From: Clostridia bacterium
GTDB lineage: Bacteria; Bacillota; Clostridia; Oscillospirales; Acutalibacteraceae
NCBI GenBank assembly: GCA_017387165.1
Contig: JAFOFS010000161.1
Span: 1 to 5,359 of the forward strand
DNA: 5,359 nucleotides
Direction of reading: 5' to 3'
The notes under the pieces are model-generated. The model searched no databases and was not told the DNA's origin. It was given only the letters and a program-made list of their open reading frames with translations. The position numbers were made by a program, and so were the translations under genes. The stretch's first letter is position 1, and each line of letters opens with the position of its first letter. Of the stretch, positions 1 through 5,359 are shown piece after piece.

Positions 1-126
1 ACAATTATTACCGGTGATAGCAACACCATCGCCTCCAAGTCGCAGGACGTGGATCTGGCGAAGACGGCGGTCAATATGAAATCCGAGATTGAAAAGATCC
101 GCGAACAGATCCAAAACATCGAATAA
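1..126 (+). CDS. yicC: YicC/YloC-family endoribonuclease, C-terminal end (5' partial)
   Basis: The frame is open from base 1 to a TAA at 124-126 and gives 41 residues. The tail contains NTIASKSQDVDL, then VNMKSEIEKIREQIQNIE, which is the characteristic C-terminal helix of the YicC/YloC family (proteins of roughly 290 residues). E. coli YicC and B. subtilis YloC are described as endoribonucleases involved in RNA turnover. The N-terminal and central parts lie upstream of the window, so intactness cannot be judged. Its position directly before remA matches yloC-remA in Bacillus, which supports the call. The stop codon is embedded in the remA ribosome binding site, suggesting shared transcription and possibly coupled translation. 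Family assignment is confident; the enzymatic role is carried over from homologues. Confidence 0.88.
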   Translation, partial: TIITGDSNTIASKSQDVDLAKTAVNMKSEIEKIREQIQNIE

Positions 127-131
127 GGAAG
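125..131 (+). promoter_or_regulatory. Ribosome binding site of remA, overlapping the yicC stop
   Basis: AAGGAAG lies 7 bases before the remA ATG at 139. Its first two bases are the last two of the upstream TAA, so the terminating ribosome sits on the next SD. Confidence 0.75.
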
Positions 132-138
132 TGTCGGA

Positions 139-393
139 ATGAAGCTTATCAATATCGGCTTCGGTAACCTGGTTTCGGATGCTCGTCTGATTGCTATTGC
201 CAGCCCCGAATCGTTGCCTATCAAACGCATCATTCAGGACTCCAAAGAACGCGGAACGCTCATCGACGCCAGCTTCGGCAGAAAGACGCGCGCTGTTTTG
301 GTTATGGACAGTGACCACGTGATTTTGTCTGCGCTGCAGCCCGAAAAAATTGCCGCCCGTATCAGCGGAGAAGAGGGGGATACCGATGAATAA
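139..393 (+). CDS. remA: RemA-like DNA-binding regulator (DUF370)
   Basis: This 84-residue protein matches RemA almost along its whole length: FINIGFGN-type start (here LINIGFGN), SPES, PIKR, LIDA, GRKTRAV and VMDSDHVILSA are all family hallmarks. In B. subtilis RemA (89 residues) activates biofilm matrix and osmoprotection genes; structural work on a Geobacillus homologue shows a ring-shaped oligomer that wraps DNA. By alignment, R16 and P27 correspond to B. subtilis R18 and P29, the positions of known loss-of-function mutations. R48 corresponds to R50, and K49 replaces R51, a conservative change at a DNA-contact site. The ATG is set by a good SD seven bases upstream. The 3' end overlaps gmk by 8 bases (ATGAATAA). 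The family call is firm; its target genes in this organism are unknown. Confidence 0.95.
   Translation: MKLINIGFGNLVSDARLIAIASPESLPIKRIIQDSKERGTLIDASFGRKTRAVLVMDSDHVILSALQPEKIAARISGEEGDTDE
374..380 (+). promoter_or_regulatory. Ribosome binding site that fixes the gmk start
   Basis: AGGGGGA, inside the end of remA, lies 5 bases before the ATG at 386. The same frame has an earlier ATG at 350, but starting there would add 12 residues that have no place in guanylate kinase. This SD supports the start at 386. Confidence 0.75.
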
Positions 394-961
394 TCGCGGT
401 TTGCTCATTATTTATACCGGCCCCTCCGGTTGCGGTAAAGGCACGGTAATGGCGAAATTTCTTCCCCGAAATCCCGATACACTGATGTCGGTTTCCTGCA
501 CCACCCGCGCACCGCGGGCGGGGGAGATCGACGGTGTGCATTATTTCTATATCACCCGTGAGAAGTTCGAGCAAATGATTGCCGAAAATGCGTTTTTGGA
601 ATATGCCGAATACGCAGGGAACTATTACGGCACGCCGAAAGCCTGGGTTGACGATCGACTGGCCGAAGGAAAGAACGTCATCCTCGAAATTGAGGTGCAG
701 GGCGCCTTGAACGTTATGGCGCAGCGCCCGGATGCCTTTTCCTTGTTCCTCTTACCGCCCAGCTGGGAAGAACTGGAGCGCCGCTTGAGAGGGCGTGGAA
801 CCGAGGCGGAAAGCGTGATTCTCAAACGCTTGGAGGCCGCCAAGTGGGAACTCGAACAAAAAGATCATTACCGCTTTCAATTGGTTAACGACGACGTTGA
901 CGAAACGGTCGCCGAGCTCGAACAGCTGATTGAAGCGGAACGTCAAACTAACAACCTTTAA
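386..961 (+). CDS. gmk: Guanylate kinase
   Basis: Phosphorylates GMP to GDP with ATP in the cytosol, an essential step toward GTP and dGTP. From ATG 386 the protein is 191 residues, slightly shorter than the usual 200-210. Visible features in order: P-loop GPSGCGKGT at residues 12-20; the guanylate kinase signature TTRAPRAGEIDGVHYFY at 39-55, holding the GMP-phosphate arginines R41 and R44; GNYYGTP at 78-84; EIEVQG at 101-106, where many homologues have EIDVQG; an arginine-rich lid RRLRGRGTE at 132-140; and the C-terminal HYRFQLVNDD segment at 161-170. All expected catalytic elements are present. It overlaps remA by 8 bases, which implies translational coupling, and its stop codon is fused to the rpoZ SD. 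In Firmicutes this enzyme is a known target of (p)ppGpp inhibition; that is family knowledge and not visible here. Confidence 0.97.
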   Translation: MNNRGLLIIYTGPSGCGKGTVMAKFLPRNPDTLMSVSCTTRAPRAGEIDGVHYFYITREKFEQMIAENAFLEYAEYAGNYYGTPKAWVDDRLAEGKNVILEIEVQGALNVMAQRPDAFSLFLLPPSWEELERRLRGRGTEAESVILKRLEAAKWELEQKDHYRFQLVNDDVDETVAELEQLIEAERQTNNL

Positions 962-969
962 GGAGGAAA
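960..969 (+). promoter_or_regulatory. Ribosome binding site of rpoZ, overlapping the gmk stop
   Basis: AAGGAGGAAA is a near-perfect SD whose first two bases belong to the gmk TAA at 959-961. The core AAGGAGG lies 8 bases before the ATG at 975, which decides that start over the in-frame ATG at 930 lying inside gmk. Confidence 0.85.
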
Positions 970-974
970 CTACT

Positions 975-1175
975 ATGCTCAGACCGATGGATATCGAACA
1001 GTTGAAAGGCAACAAAAGCCGTTACGCAATCGTGATCGGCGTTGCCAAGCGCGCTCGTGAGATCACCGATAAGGCGAACGACGAGAGCACCATTCTCATC
1101 GAAAAGCCGGTGAGCCTTGCCATCACCGACCTGCTCTCCGGTGACTACAAGATTATGATGGGCGTGGACGACTGA
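975..1175 (+). CDS. rpoZ: DNA-directed RNA polymerase omega subunit
   Basis: Omega is a small accessory subunit that helps fold and hold beta-prime in RNA polymerase. This protein has 66 residues, close to the 67 of B. subtilis omega. The conserved core is SRYAIVIGVAKRAREI at residues 15-30, where RY, the hydrophobic stretch and KRARE are the family signature, followed by EKPVSLAITDLLSGDYKI at 43-60, matching the KPV-x-x-A helix. The N-terminus reads MLRPMD and lacks the MARVTV-type start that contributes to the (p)ppGpp site of proteobacterial enzymes, as expected for Firmicutes. The ATG at 975 follows a very strong SD; an upstream in-frame ATG at 930 would overlap gmk and add 15 residues not seen in the family. 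gmk-rpoZ adjacency is widely conserved. Confidence 0.93.
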   Translation: MLRPMDIEQLKGNKSRYAIVIGVAKRAREITDKANDESTILIEKPVSLAITDLLSGDYKIMMGVDD

Positions 1176-1192
1176 TCGTTCGCAAAAACTGA

Positions 1193-1200
1193 AGGGAGGG
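1193..1200 (+). promoter_or_regulatory. Ribosome binding site for the GTG start of priA
   Basis: AGGGAGGG lies 6 bases before GTG 1207. It supports use of the non-ATG start at this position. The 31-base gap between rpoZ and priA holds this SD and no hairpin or terminator that I can see. Confidence 0.75.
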
Positions 1201-1206
1201 AATTCC

Positions 1207-3654
1207 GTGCTGTTGCCGCTGACTGTGAAAATCGCCGTGGAACAGGCGGAATTTCACTACGACAAACTTTATAGCTATGCGTGGCCGTCTCGCTTGGGGG
1301 AACCCATGCGAGGCTTGCGTGTTTTAGCGCCTTTTGGCGGAGGCAACCGTAAACGCCAAGGTGTTGTTATCGAAGTATGCCAAACGGCGGAATTCGATAA
1401 ATGCAAGCCGATCTACGAACGGTTGGACGAGCAGCCCTTGTATACAGAGGAAACGCTTCGCCTGGCCGTTTGGATGAAGGAGCGCTATTTCTGCACGTTG
1501 TTTGATGCTCTCCGCTCAATGATCCCTCCGGGATTGTACATGCGCATCAAACCTTCGTATCAAATATGCGACGATTTTTCCGGCAGTCTGTCGGAGGAGG
1601 AACGTATACTTTGCGATGAAGTGGCGGAACATACGGACGGAATCGATCTGGATACCTTGCAAAAGCTTCTGGGCCGCGATCTTGCGGATCGCGAGCAATT
1701 GGATGCTTTGGTCCGAAAGGGCGCTTTGATTCGTGTCGATGAAGCGGAGCAAAAAGGCTCTGCCGTAACCGTTCGCATGGCGCGTTCGCTGTATTCGGCG
1801 GAAGAACTGCTGGCCTTACCGGAGGCGGAAAAGCTTACCCCTAAGCAAAAGAAGGTTCTGGCTGTCCTGCAAGAGTGCGGAAGCGCTACTGTTAAAGAAG
1901 TTTGCCAGTACGCCGCCGTCACCAACGCGGTCGTGCAGAATTTGGAACGCAAGGGCTATGTCGAGGTTTACGAACGCGAGGTTCTGCGTTCGCCCACCGC
2001 GGACGCCGCGGTGTCGGCGGTTGAGCCGCCGACGCTCAACAATGAGCAACAGGCGGCCTATGACACGCTTTTGCAAAAGATGGAGGGAGACGACGCCGCT
2101 GCCGCGCTGCTTTACGGTGTGACCGGAAGCGGAAAAACGCAGGTGTACCTGGCGTTGATCGATGCCGCGTTGGCGCGAGGTCGCCAAGCTTTGGTGCTTG
2201 TTCCCGAAATCTCATTGACTCCGCAATCGGTACGGCTGTTTGCCGAACGTTTCGGCAAACGCGTCGCTGTTTTGCACAGCGGCTTATCGGTCGGGGAGCG
2301 TATGGACGAGTGGAAACGCATTCGCTCCGGTGATGCCGACGTTGTGATCGGCACGCGTTCCGCCGTTTTTGCGCCGCTTACGCGATTGGGTCTGATCGTC
2401 ATAGATGAGGAACAGGAGCATACCTATAAATCGGAGAGTGCGCCGCGCTTTCACGCACGTGAGGTTGCCAAATTCCGCTGCGCCGAGCAGAAAGCCTTGC
2501 TGCTTTTGGCCTCGGCAACCCCGTCGATGGAGAGTTACCATCTGGCTTTAAGCGGAAAATACACGCTTTGCCGCTTGTCTTCCCGTTTCGGAAAGGCGCA
2601 GCTGCCCTCCGTTACGACGGTGGATATGCGTGCGGATACCGACGGAAGCATCCTTGTCAGCCACACGTTGCGGACAGCAATCGAAGATTGTCTTGCGGCG
2701 GATCAGCAGGTCATTCTCCTGCTCAACCGTCGCGGTTTTAATACGTTTTTGTCTTGTCATTCCTGCGGAAGCGTGTTGATGTGTCCTTCTTGCAGTATCT
2801 CGCTTACCTATCACAGTGCCAGCGAGCAGCTCGTCTGCCACTACTGCGGACATACGACCGCGCCGCCGCGCGTTTGCCCGACCTGCGGAGAGAAAAAAAT
2901 CCGTTATTCCGGCACCGGTACGCAAAAGGCGGAACGCGAATTGCAGGAATTGTTTCCCGAATGCCGCATTTTGCGAATGGATGCCGATACGACCGTTTCG
3001 CGCTATGCATATGAAGAGAATTTCAAGGCGTTCGCGGAGGGCAAATACCAGATTATGATCGGCACGCAAATGGTTGCCAAAGGTTTGGATTTCCCGAAAG
3101 TCGGACTTGTCGGCGTTCTCAACGCCGACCAAGCGCTGTACAACGACGATTTCCGCGCCTATGAAACTTCGTTTTCTTTGCTGACGCAGGTGATTGGTCG
3201 CGCCGGACGGCGTGATCTGCCCAGCCGGGCGATCATTCAGACTTTCACGCCGGAAAATCCCGTTATTCAGTTGGCAACCGCTCAGGATTTTGATGGATTT
3301 TATCGGATGGAGATCGCCGCTCGCAAGTTGATGCATTATCCGCCGTATTCCAGCCTGTATCAATTTGGCTTCGTCGGGAAAAACGAAGGGGAAGTCCGGC
3401 AAACGGCCGAACAGTTCCTTTTCGCACTCAAGGAACGCGTCACGGAAGCCGGTCTTCCGGTAATCGCGTTGGATATTTCGCCTGCTGTCGTTGCCAAAAT
3501 ATCGGGCAAATATCGTTACAAACTGCTTATTAAAACCCGCAATACCGTCAAGACTCGTCAGGTAGTGTCCGATCTGTTGCAGGAGTTTGGGCGGAGTAGT
3601 CGTTATAAGAACGTAACCGTCTTTGCGGACATCGATCCGTCGGTTATGATGTGA
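1207..3654 (+). CDS. priA: Primosomal protein N' (replication restart helicase PriA)
   Basis: PriA is a 3'-5' superfamily 2 helicase that recognises stalled or repaired forks and reloads the replicative helicase. The protein has 815 residues, close to B. subtilis PriA (805). Domains in order: N-terminal 3'-end DNA-binding domain (about 1-110); a winged-helix-like segment at about 210-261; a Q-motif-like LNNEQQAAYD at 277-286; Walker A GVTGSGKT at 304-311; GTRSAVFAP at 382-390; Walker B DEEQ at 400-403, where most PriA have DEEH; SATPS at 436-440; NRRGF at 507-511; eight zinc-binding cysteines at 517, 520, 526, 529, 544, 547, 557 and 560; IGTQMVAKG starting at 618; motif VI QVIGRAGR at 661-668; then the C-terminal domain beginning near MHYPPYSSL. 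The start is GTG with a strong SD. The stop codon is merged with the def SD. In Bacillus coaBC sits just upstream; here it does not. All helicase and zinc elements are intact. Confidence 0.97.
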   Translation: MLLPLTVKIAVEQAEFHYDKLYSYAWPSRLGEPMRGLRVLAPFGGGNRKRQGVVIEVCQTAEFDKCKPIYERLDEQPLYTEETLRLAVWMKERYFCTLFDALRSMIPPGLYMRIKPSYQICDDFSGSLSEEERILCDEVAEHTDGIDLDTLQKLLGRDLADREQLDALVRKGALIRVDEAEQKGSAVTVRMARSLYSAEELLALPEAEKLTPKQKKVLAVLQECGSATVKEVCQYAAVTNAVVQNLERKGYVEVYEREVLRSPTADAAVSAVEPPTLNNEQQAAYDTLLQKMEGDDAAAALLYGVTGSGKTQVYLALIDAALARGRQALVLVPEISLTPQSVRLFAERFGKRVAVLHSGLSVGERMDEWKRIRSGDADVVIGTRSAVFAPLTRLGLIVIDEEQEHTYKSESAPRFHAREVAKFRCAEQKALLLLASATPSMESYHLALSGKYTLCRLSSRFGKAQLPSVTTVDMRADTDGSILVSHTLRTAIEDCLAADQQVILLLNRRGFNTFLSCHSCGSVLMCPSCSISLTYHSASEQLVCHYCGHTTAPPRVCPTCGEKKIRYSGTGTQKAERELQELFPECRILRMDADTTVSRYAYEENFKAFAEGKYQIMIGTQMVAKGLDFPKVGLVGVLNADQALYNDDFRAYETSFSLLTQVIGRAGRRDLPSRAIIQTFTPENPVIQLATAQDFDGFYRMEIAARKLMHYPPYSSLYQFGFVGKNEGEVRQTAEQFLFALKERVTEAGLPVIALDISPAVVAKISGKYRYKLLIKTRNTVKTRQVVSDLLQEFGRSSRYKNVTVFADIDPSVMM
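1995..2040 (+). repeat. Three interlocking perfect inverted repeats inside priA
   Basis: Inverted repeat 1: CACCGCGG at 1995-2002 and CCGCGGTG at 2006-2013 (8 bp, 3-base loop). Inverted repeat 2: GTCGGCGG at 2013-2020 and CCGCCGAC at 2026-2033 (8 bp, 5-base loop). Inverted repeat 3: GTTGAGC at 2020-2026 and GCTCAAC at 2034-2040 (7 bp, 7-base loop). Repeats 2 and 3 share bases, so their stems exclude each other. The block encodes residues about 263-278, the linker between the winged-helix region and the helicase core. No T-run follows, so it does not look like an intrinsic terminator. The pairing is seen directly; any function is unknown. Confidence 0.7.
2238..2260 (+). repeat. 10-bp perfect inverted repeat inside priA
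   Basis: GTTTGCCGAA at 2238-2247 and TTCGGCAAAC at 2251-2260 are exact reverse complements separated by CGT. In RNA this is a 10-bp stem with a 3-base loop. It encodes residues about 344-352 (around FAERFGK) in helicase lobe 1. No run of T follows directly, which argues against a terminator. It may be chance constrained by codon choice. Confidence 0.7.
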
Positions 3655-3659
3655 GGAGA
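3653..3659 (+). promoter_or_regulatory. Ribosome binding site that fixes the def start
   Basis: GAGGAGA overlaps the priA TGA at 3652-3654 and lies 6 bases before ATG 3666. A GTG at 3651 is in the same frame but would add MRRKR and place the start upstream of this SD, so 3666 is preferred. Confidence 0.8.
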
Positions 3660-3665
3660 AAACGT

Positions 3666-4127
3666 ATGGCAATTCGTACCATCTTAAATGAAAAAGAAGA
3701 GCAACTGCACAAGGTGTGCCGCCCCGTCACGGAGTTCGGCGAGCGCTTGTGGGAACAGTTGGACGATATGGCGGAAACGATGGAGCAAGCGAACGGCGTC
3801 GGCCTTGCGGCGCCGCAGGTCGGCATTCTGCGCCGTTTCTTTGTGATGGATGTTGGCGATGGTCTGATCGAAGCGATCAACCCGATGATTATCGCAAAGA
3901 AGGGGAAGCAGGAGGGAACGGAAGGTTGTCTTTCCAGCCCCGGAAAATGGGGGATTGTCGAGCGCCCGAAGAAAGTTATCCTCAAGGCGCAGGATCGATA
4001 TGGCAAGGAGTTTACCTTGTCGGCAGAGGATTTAGGTGCGCGTTGCATCTGCCATGAATACGATCATTTGGATGGCATTTTGTTTACCGAAAAAGCCAGC
4101 AGTATGCTGCGCCCCGAAGAAGAATAA
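3666..4127 (+). CDS. def: Peptide deformylase
   Basis: Metalloenzyme that removes the formyl group from the N-terminal methionine of new proteins. The protein has 153 residues, within the family range of about 150-190. The three family motifs are present: motif 1 GVGLAAPQ at 44-51; motif 2 EGCLSSPG at 86-93; motif 3 HEYDH at 130-134. C88, H130 and H134 are the expected metal ligands, E131 the catalytic acid-base and Q51 the motif 1 glutamine. Two details differ from the common consensus: S91 in EGCLSxPG, where valine is usual, and C129 directly before HExDH, where glutamine is usual. Neither is a catalytic residue, so the enzyme should be active. fmt follows after 18 bases; this def-fmt pairing is classical, since the two enzymes act on opposite ends of the formylation cycle. 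Confidence 0.97.
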   Translation: MAIRTILNEKEEQLHKVCRPVTEFGERLWEQLDDMAETMEQANGVGLAAPQVGILRRFFVMDVGDGLIEAINPMIIAKKGKQEGTEGCLSSPGKWGIVERPKKVILKAQDRYGKEFTLSAEDLGARCICHEYDHLDGILFTEKASSMLRPEEE

Positions 4128-4132
4128 AGCAA

Positions 4133-4138
4133 AGAGGA
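4133..4138 (+). promoter_or_regulatory. Ribosome binding site of fmt
   Basis: AGAGGA lies 7 bases before ATG 4146, in the 18-base gap after def. This is the only visible SD in that gap. Confidence 0.6.
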
Positions 4139-4145
4139 TAACGCA

Positions 4146-5069
4146 ATGCGGATTATTTTTATGGGAACGCCGGCCTTTGCCGTGCCGTCTCTTCGCCGCT
4201 TGGTCAAGGATGGCCACGAGGTGGTTTTGGTTGTTTCCCAACCGGATAAACCCGTCGGAAGAAAACAGATTCTGACGCCTACAGCCGTAAAGGCAGAAGC
4301 CTTGACGCATAATTTGGAGATTTTTCAACCGCCGATATTGAAAACGGATGAGGTTTATGAAAAACTGGCCTCCTATAAGCCCGATTTAATGGTTGTTGCG
4401 GCTTATGGACGCATTCTTTCAGAGCGGTTGCTCCGCTTGCCGGTCTACGGTTGCATCAACGTTCACGCCTCGTTGTTGCCGAAGTATCGAGGCGCCGCAC
4501 CGATCCAATGGTCGGTGATCAACGGTGACGCGGAAACGGGCGTAGCAACGATGCAGATGAGCGTCGGGTTGGATACCGGCGATATTTTGCAGGTGATCAA
4601 GCGGTCGATTCCCGAGAATATGACCTCCGGTGAATTGTACGAGCTGCTCGCCGAGGACGGGGCAGAGGTTCTTTCTTCTACCATCCGTGCGTTAGAGGCG
4701 GGCGAATTGACCGCAACGCCCCAGCCGGAGGAAGGGGTCACCTACGCTCCGATGCTGGATAAAGCATTGAGCCCGCTGGATTGGAGCAAGTCCGCCGCGG
4801 TTTTGCACAATCAAGTGCGTGGTTTGAATCCGTGGCCGGTGGCCACTTGCCAATGGAACGGAGGCCGTCTTAAGGTCTGGCGTTCGTCGGTTGGTGAGAA
4901 AACCGATGCGGCGGCAGGTGCGCTGGTTTCGCTTCAGCCGTTGCAGATCGCCTGCGGCGACGGTTACACGTTGGTATTGGAGCAGGTTCAGGCGGAAAAC
5001 AGCAAGAGTATGCCTGCGGCTGATTTTGTCCGTGGACACGCTCTCCCGATCGGAACGATTATAGCGTAA
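4146..5069 (+). CDS. fmt: Methionyl-tRNA formyltransferase
   Basis: Transfers a formyl group from 10-formyltetrahydrofolate to initiator Met-tRNA, providing fMet-tRNA for translation initiation. The protein has 307 residues, typical of the family (about 310-315). The N-terminal Rossmann-like domain opens with MRIIFMGTPAFAVPSL. The tRNA-recognising loop is visible as QPDKPVGRKQ at 32-41; R39 aligns with the loop arginine R42 of E. coli Fmt. The catalytic centre is N105 and H107 in the INVHASLLPKYRGAAPIQ segment plus D143 in GLDTGD, matching E. coli N106, H108 and D144. The C-terminal domain begins around 206 with LSPLDW (208-213) and RGLNPWP (225-231), both family hallmarks. No catalytic residue is missing. 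It sits between def and rsmB as in Bacillus; its stop codon touches the rsmB SD. Confidence 0.97.
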   Translation: MRIIFMGTPAFAVPSLRRLVKDGHEVVLVVSQPDKPVGRKQILTPTAVKAEALTHNLEIFQPPILKTDEVYEKLASYKPDLMVVAAYGRILSERLLRLPVYGCINVHASLLPKYRGAAPIQWSVINGDAETGVATMQMSVGLDTGDILQVIKRSIPENMTSGELYELLAEDGAEVLSSTIRALEAGELTATPQPEEGVTYAPMLDKALSPLDWSKSAAVLHNQVRGLNPWPVATCQWNGGRLKVWRSSVGEKTDAAAGALVSLQPLQIACGDGYTLVLEQVQAENSKSMPAADFVRGHALPIGTIIA

Positions 5070-5075
5070 AGGAAA
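5068..5075 (+). promoter_or_regulatory. Ribosome binding site of rsmB, overlapping the fmt stop
   Basis: AAAGGAAA begins within the fmt TAA (5067-5069) and ends 7 bases before ATG 5083. It supports that start for rsmB. Confidence 0.65.
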
Positions 5076-5082
5076 CGGTTAT

Positions 5083-5359
5083 ATGGTGGAAAACGCCCGC
5101 GTTGAAGCAGCAAAAATTCTTCAAAAACTGCATCTCTCGCACGGATACTCCCATATCATGTTGGATAATCTTCTGCGTCGCGAGACGATGTCCGACGCGG
5201 AACGTTCCTTGCTTTCGCGCCTGGTTTACGGCGTAGAAGAGCGTCGCTTGACTTTGGATCATTTTTTGGCGCAGTGCTGCAATCGTCCTTTATCCCGTTT
5301 ACATCCGACCGTGTGGGAAATTCTCCGGATCGGTGCCTATCAAATTCTGTTTATGGATC
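5083..5359 (+). CDS. rsmB: 16S rRNA (cytosine-967-C5) methyltransferase RsmB, N-terminal part (3' partial)
   Basis: The frame is open from ATG 5083 to the window end, giving 92 residues of a protein usually about 430-450 long. The visible part is the NusB-like RNA-binding domain: RVEAAKILQKL near the start, GYSHIMLDNLL at 21-31, LVYGVEERRLTLDHFL at 47-62, and EILRIGAYQILFMD at 79-92. This pattern (LVYG-x-x-ER, LD, L-x-P, ILR-x-GAYQ-x-x-F) is shared by RsmB/Sun and NusB. RsmB is preferred because it follows fmt, as in Bacillus and E. coli, and because the spacing of the elements fits. The catalytic SAM-binding domain with its cysteines lies beyond the window, so intactness is unknown. A free-standing NusB or another rRNA methyltransferase with the same domain is less likely. 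Confidence 0.9.
   Translation, partial: MVENARVEAAKILQKLHLSHGYSHIMLDNLLRRETMSDAERSLLSRLVYGVEERRLTLDHFLAQCCNRPLSRLHPTVWEILRIGAYQILFMD

Noticed and set aside
350..385. Earlier ATG at 350 as a gmk start
   Set aside because: It would lie deep in remA, lacks a good SD, and adds 12 residues absent from guanylate kinases. The ATG at 386 has an SD at the right distance.
386..961. EIEVQG in place of EIDVQG in guanylate kinase as a functional oddity
   Set aside because: Asp to Glu is conservative and, from memory, common among clostridial guanylate kinases; all other signature residues are present.
930..974. Earlier ATG at 930 as an rpoZ start
   Set aside because: It overlaps the gmk 3' end and adds residues not in the omega family. 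The strong SD at 960-969 points to 975.
1176..1206. Possible terminator or promoter in the rpoZ-priA gap
   Set aside because: The 31 bases contain an A-run and the priA SD but no inverted repeat and no recognisable -35/-10 pair.
1675..1693. 7-bp inverted repeat (CGCGATC / GATCGCG) in priA
   Set aside because: Short, built on a GATC-rich sequence, inside coding sequence and with no T-run. Too weak to call a feature.
2548..3672. Long minus-strand open frame (374 residues) opposite priA
   Set aside because: Its sequence resembles no family I know, it lies wholly antisense to the zinc and helicase core of priA, and it has an arginine-rich composition typical of a shadow frame.
3806..3817. 12-bp perfect palindrome TGCGGCGCCGCA in def
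   Set aside because: It has no spacer, so it cannot form a good RNA hairpin, and it encodes the conserved LAAPQ part of motif 1. Coding constraint explains it.

Overview
The window is a stretch of a conserved Firmicutes housekeeping operon. All genes are on the + strand, with little or no space between them. Order: yicC/yloC 3' end (partial), remA, gmk, rpoZ, priA, def, fmt, and the rsmB 5' end (partial). Five things point to a Firmicute: a RemA-type (DUF370) protein, which is typical of Bacilli and Clostridia; a short omega subunit; strong purine-rich Shine-Dalgarno (SD) sites before every gene whose start is visible; a GTG start on priA; and a gene order close to yloC-remA-gmk-rpoZ-coaBC-priA-def-fmt-rsmB of Bacillus subtilis. 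The moderate base composition (a little over half GC by eye, not counted) and the style of the proteins suggest a Clostridia member, perhaps Oscillospirales/Ruminococcaceae. That finer placement is inference only.

Layout. Bases 1-126 encode the last 41 residues of a YicC-family endoribonuclease. RemA (139-393) follows and overlaps guanylate kinase (386-961) by 8 bases. The omega subunit (975-1175) starts 13 bases after gmk. After a 31-base gap comes PriA (1207-3654), the replication-restart helicase. Then come peptide deformylase (3666-4127), methionyl-tRNA formyltransferase (4146-5069) and the N-terminal domain of 16S rRNA m5C967 methyltransferase RsmB (5083 to the window end). The longest non-coding gap is 31 bases, so no intergenic stretch of any size remains undescribed. 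No promoter, intrinsic terminator, RNA gene, CRISPR array or mobile element was found.

How the genes fit together. def and fmt act on opposite ends of one cycle: Fmt formylates initiator Met-tRNA and Def removes the formyl group from new proteins. RsmB modifies the small ribosomal subunit. gmk feeds the GTP pool and rpoZ stabilises RNA polymerase. PriA restarts stalled forks. RemA is a DNA-binding regulator, and YicC probably acts in RNA turnover. The set reads as a growth and information-processing operon that is probably cotranscribed from a promoter outside the window.

I saw no undescribed biological system here. The points most worth a second look are a cluster of interlocking perfect inverted repeats in the priA interdomain linker, a 10-bp perfect hairpin further along priA, repeated fusion of stop codons with SD sites, and the absence of coaBC between rpoZ and priA.
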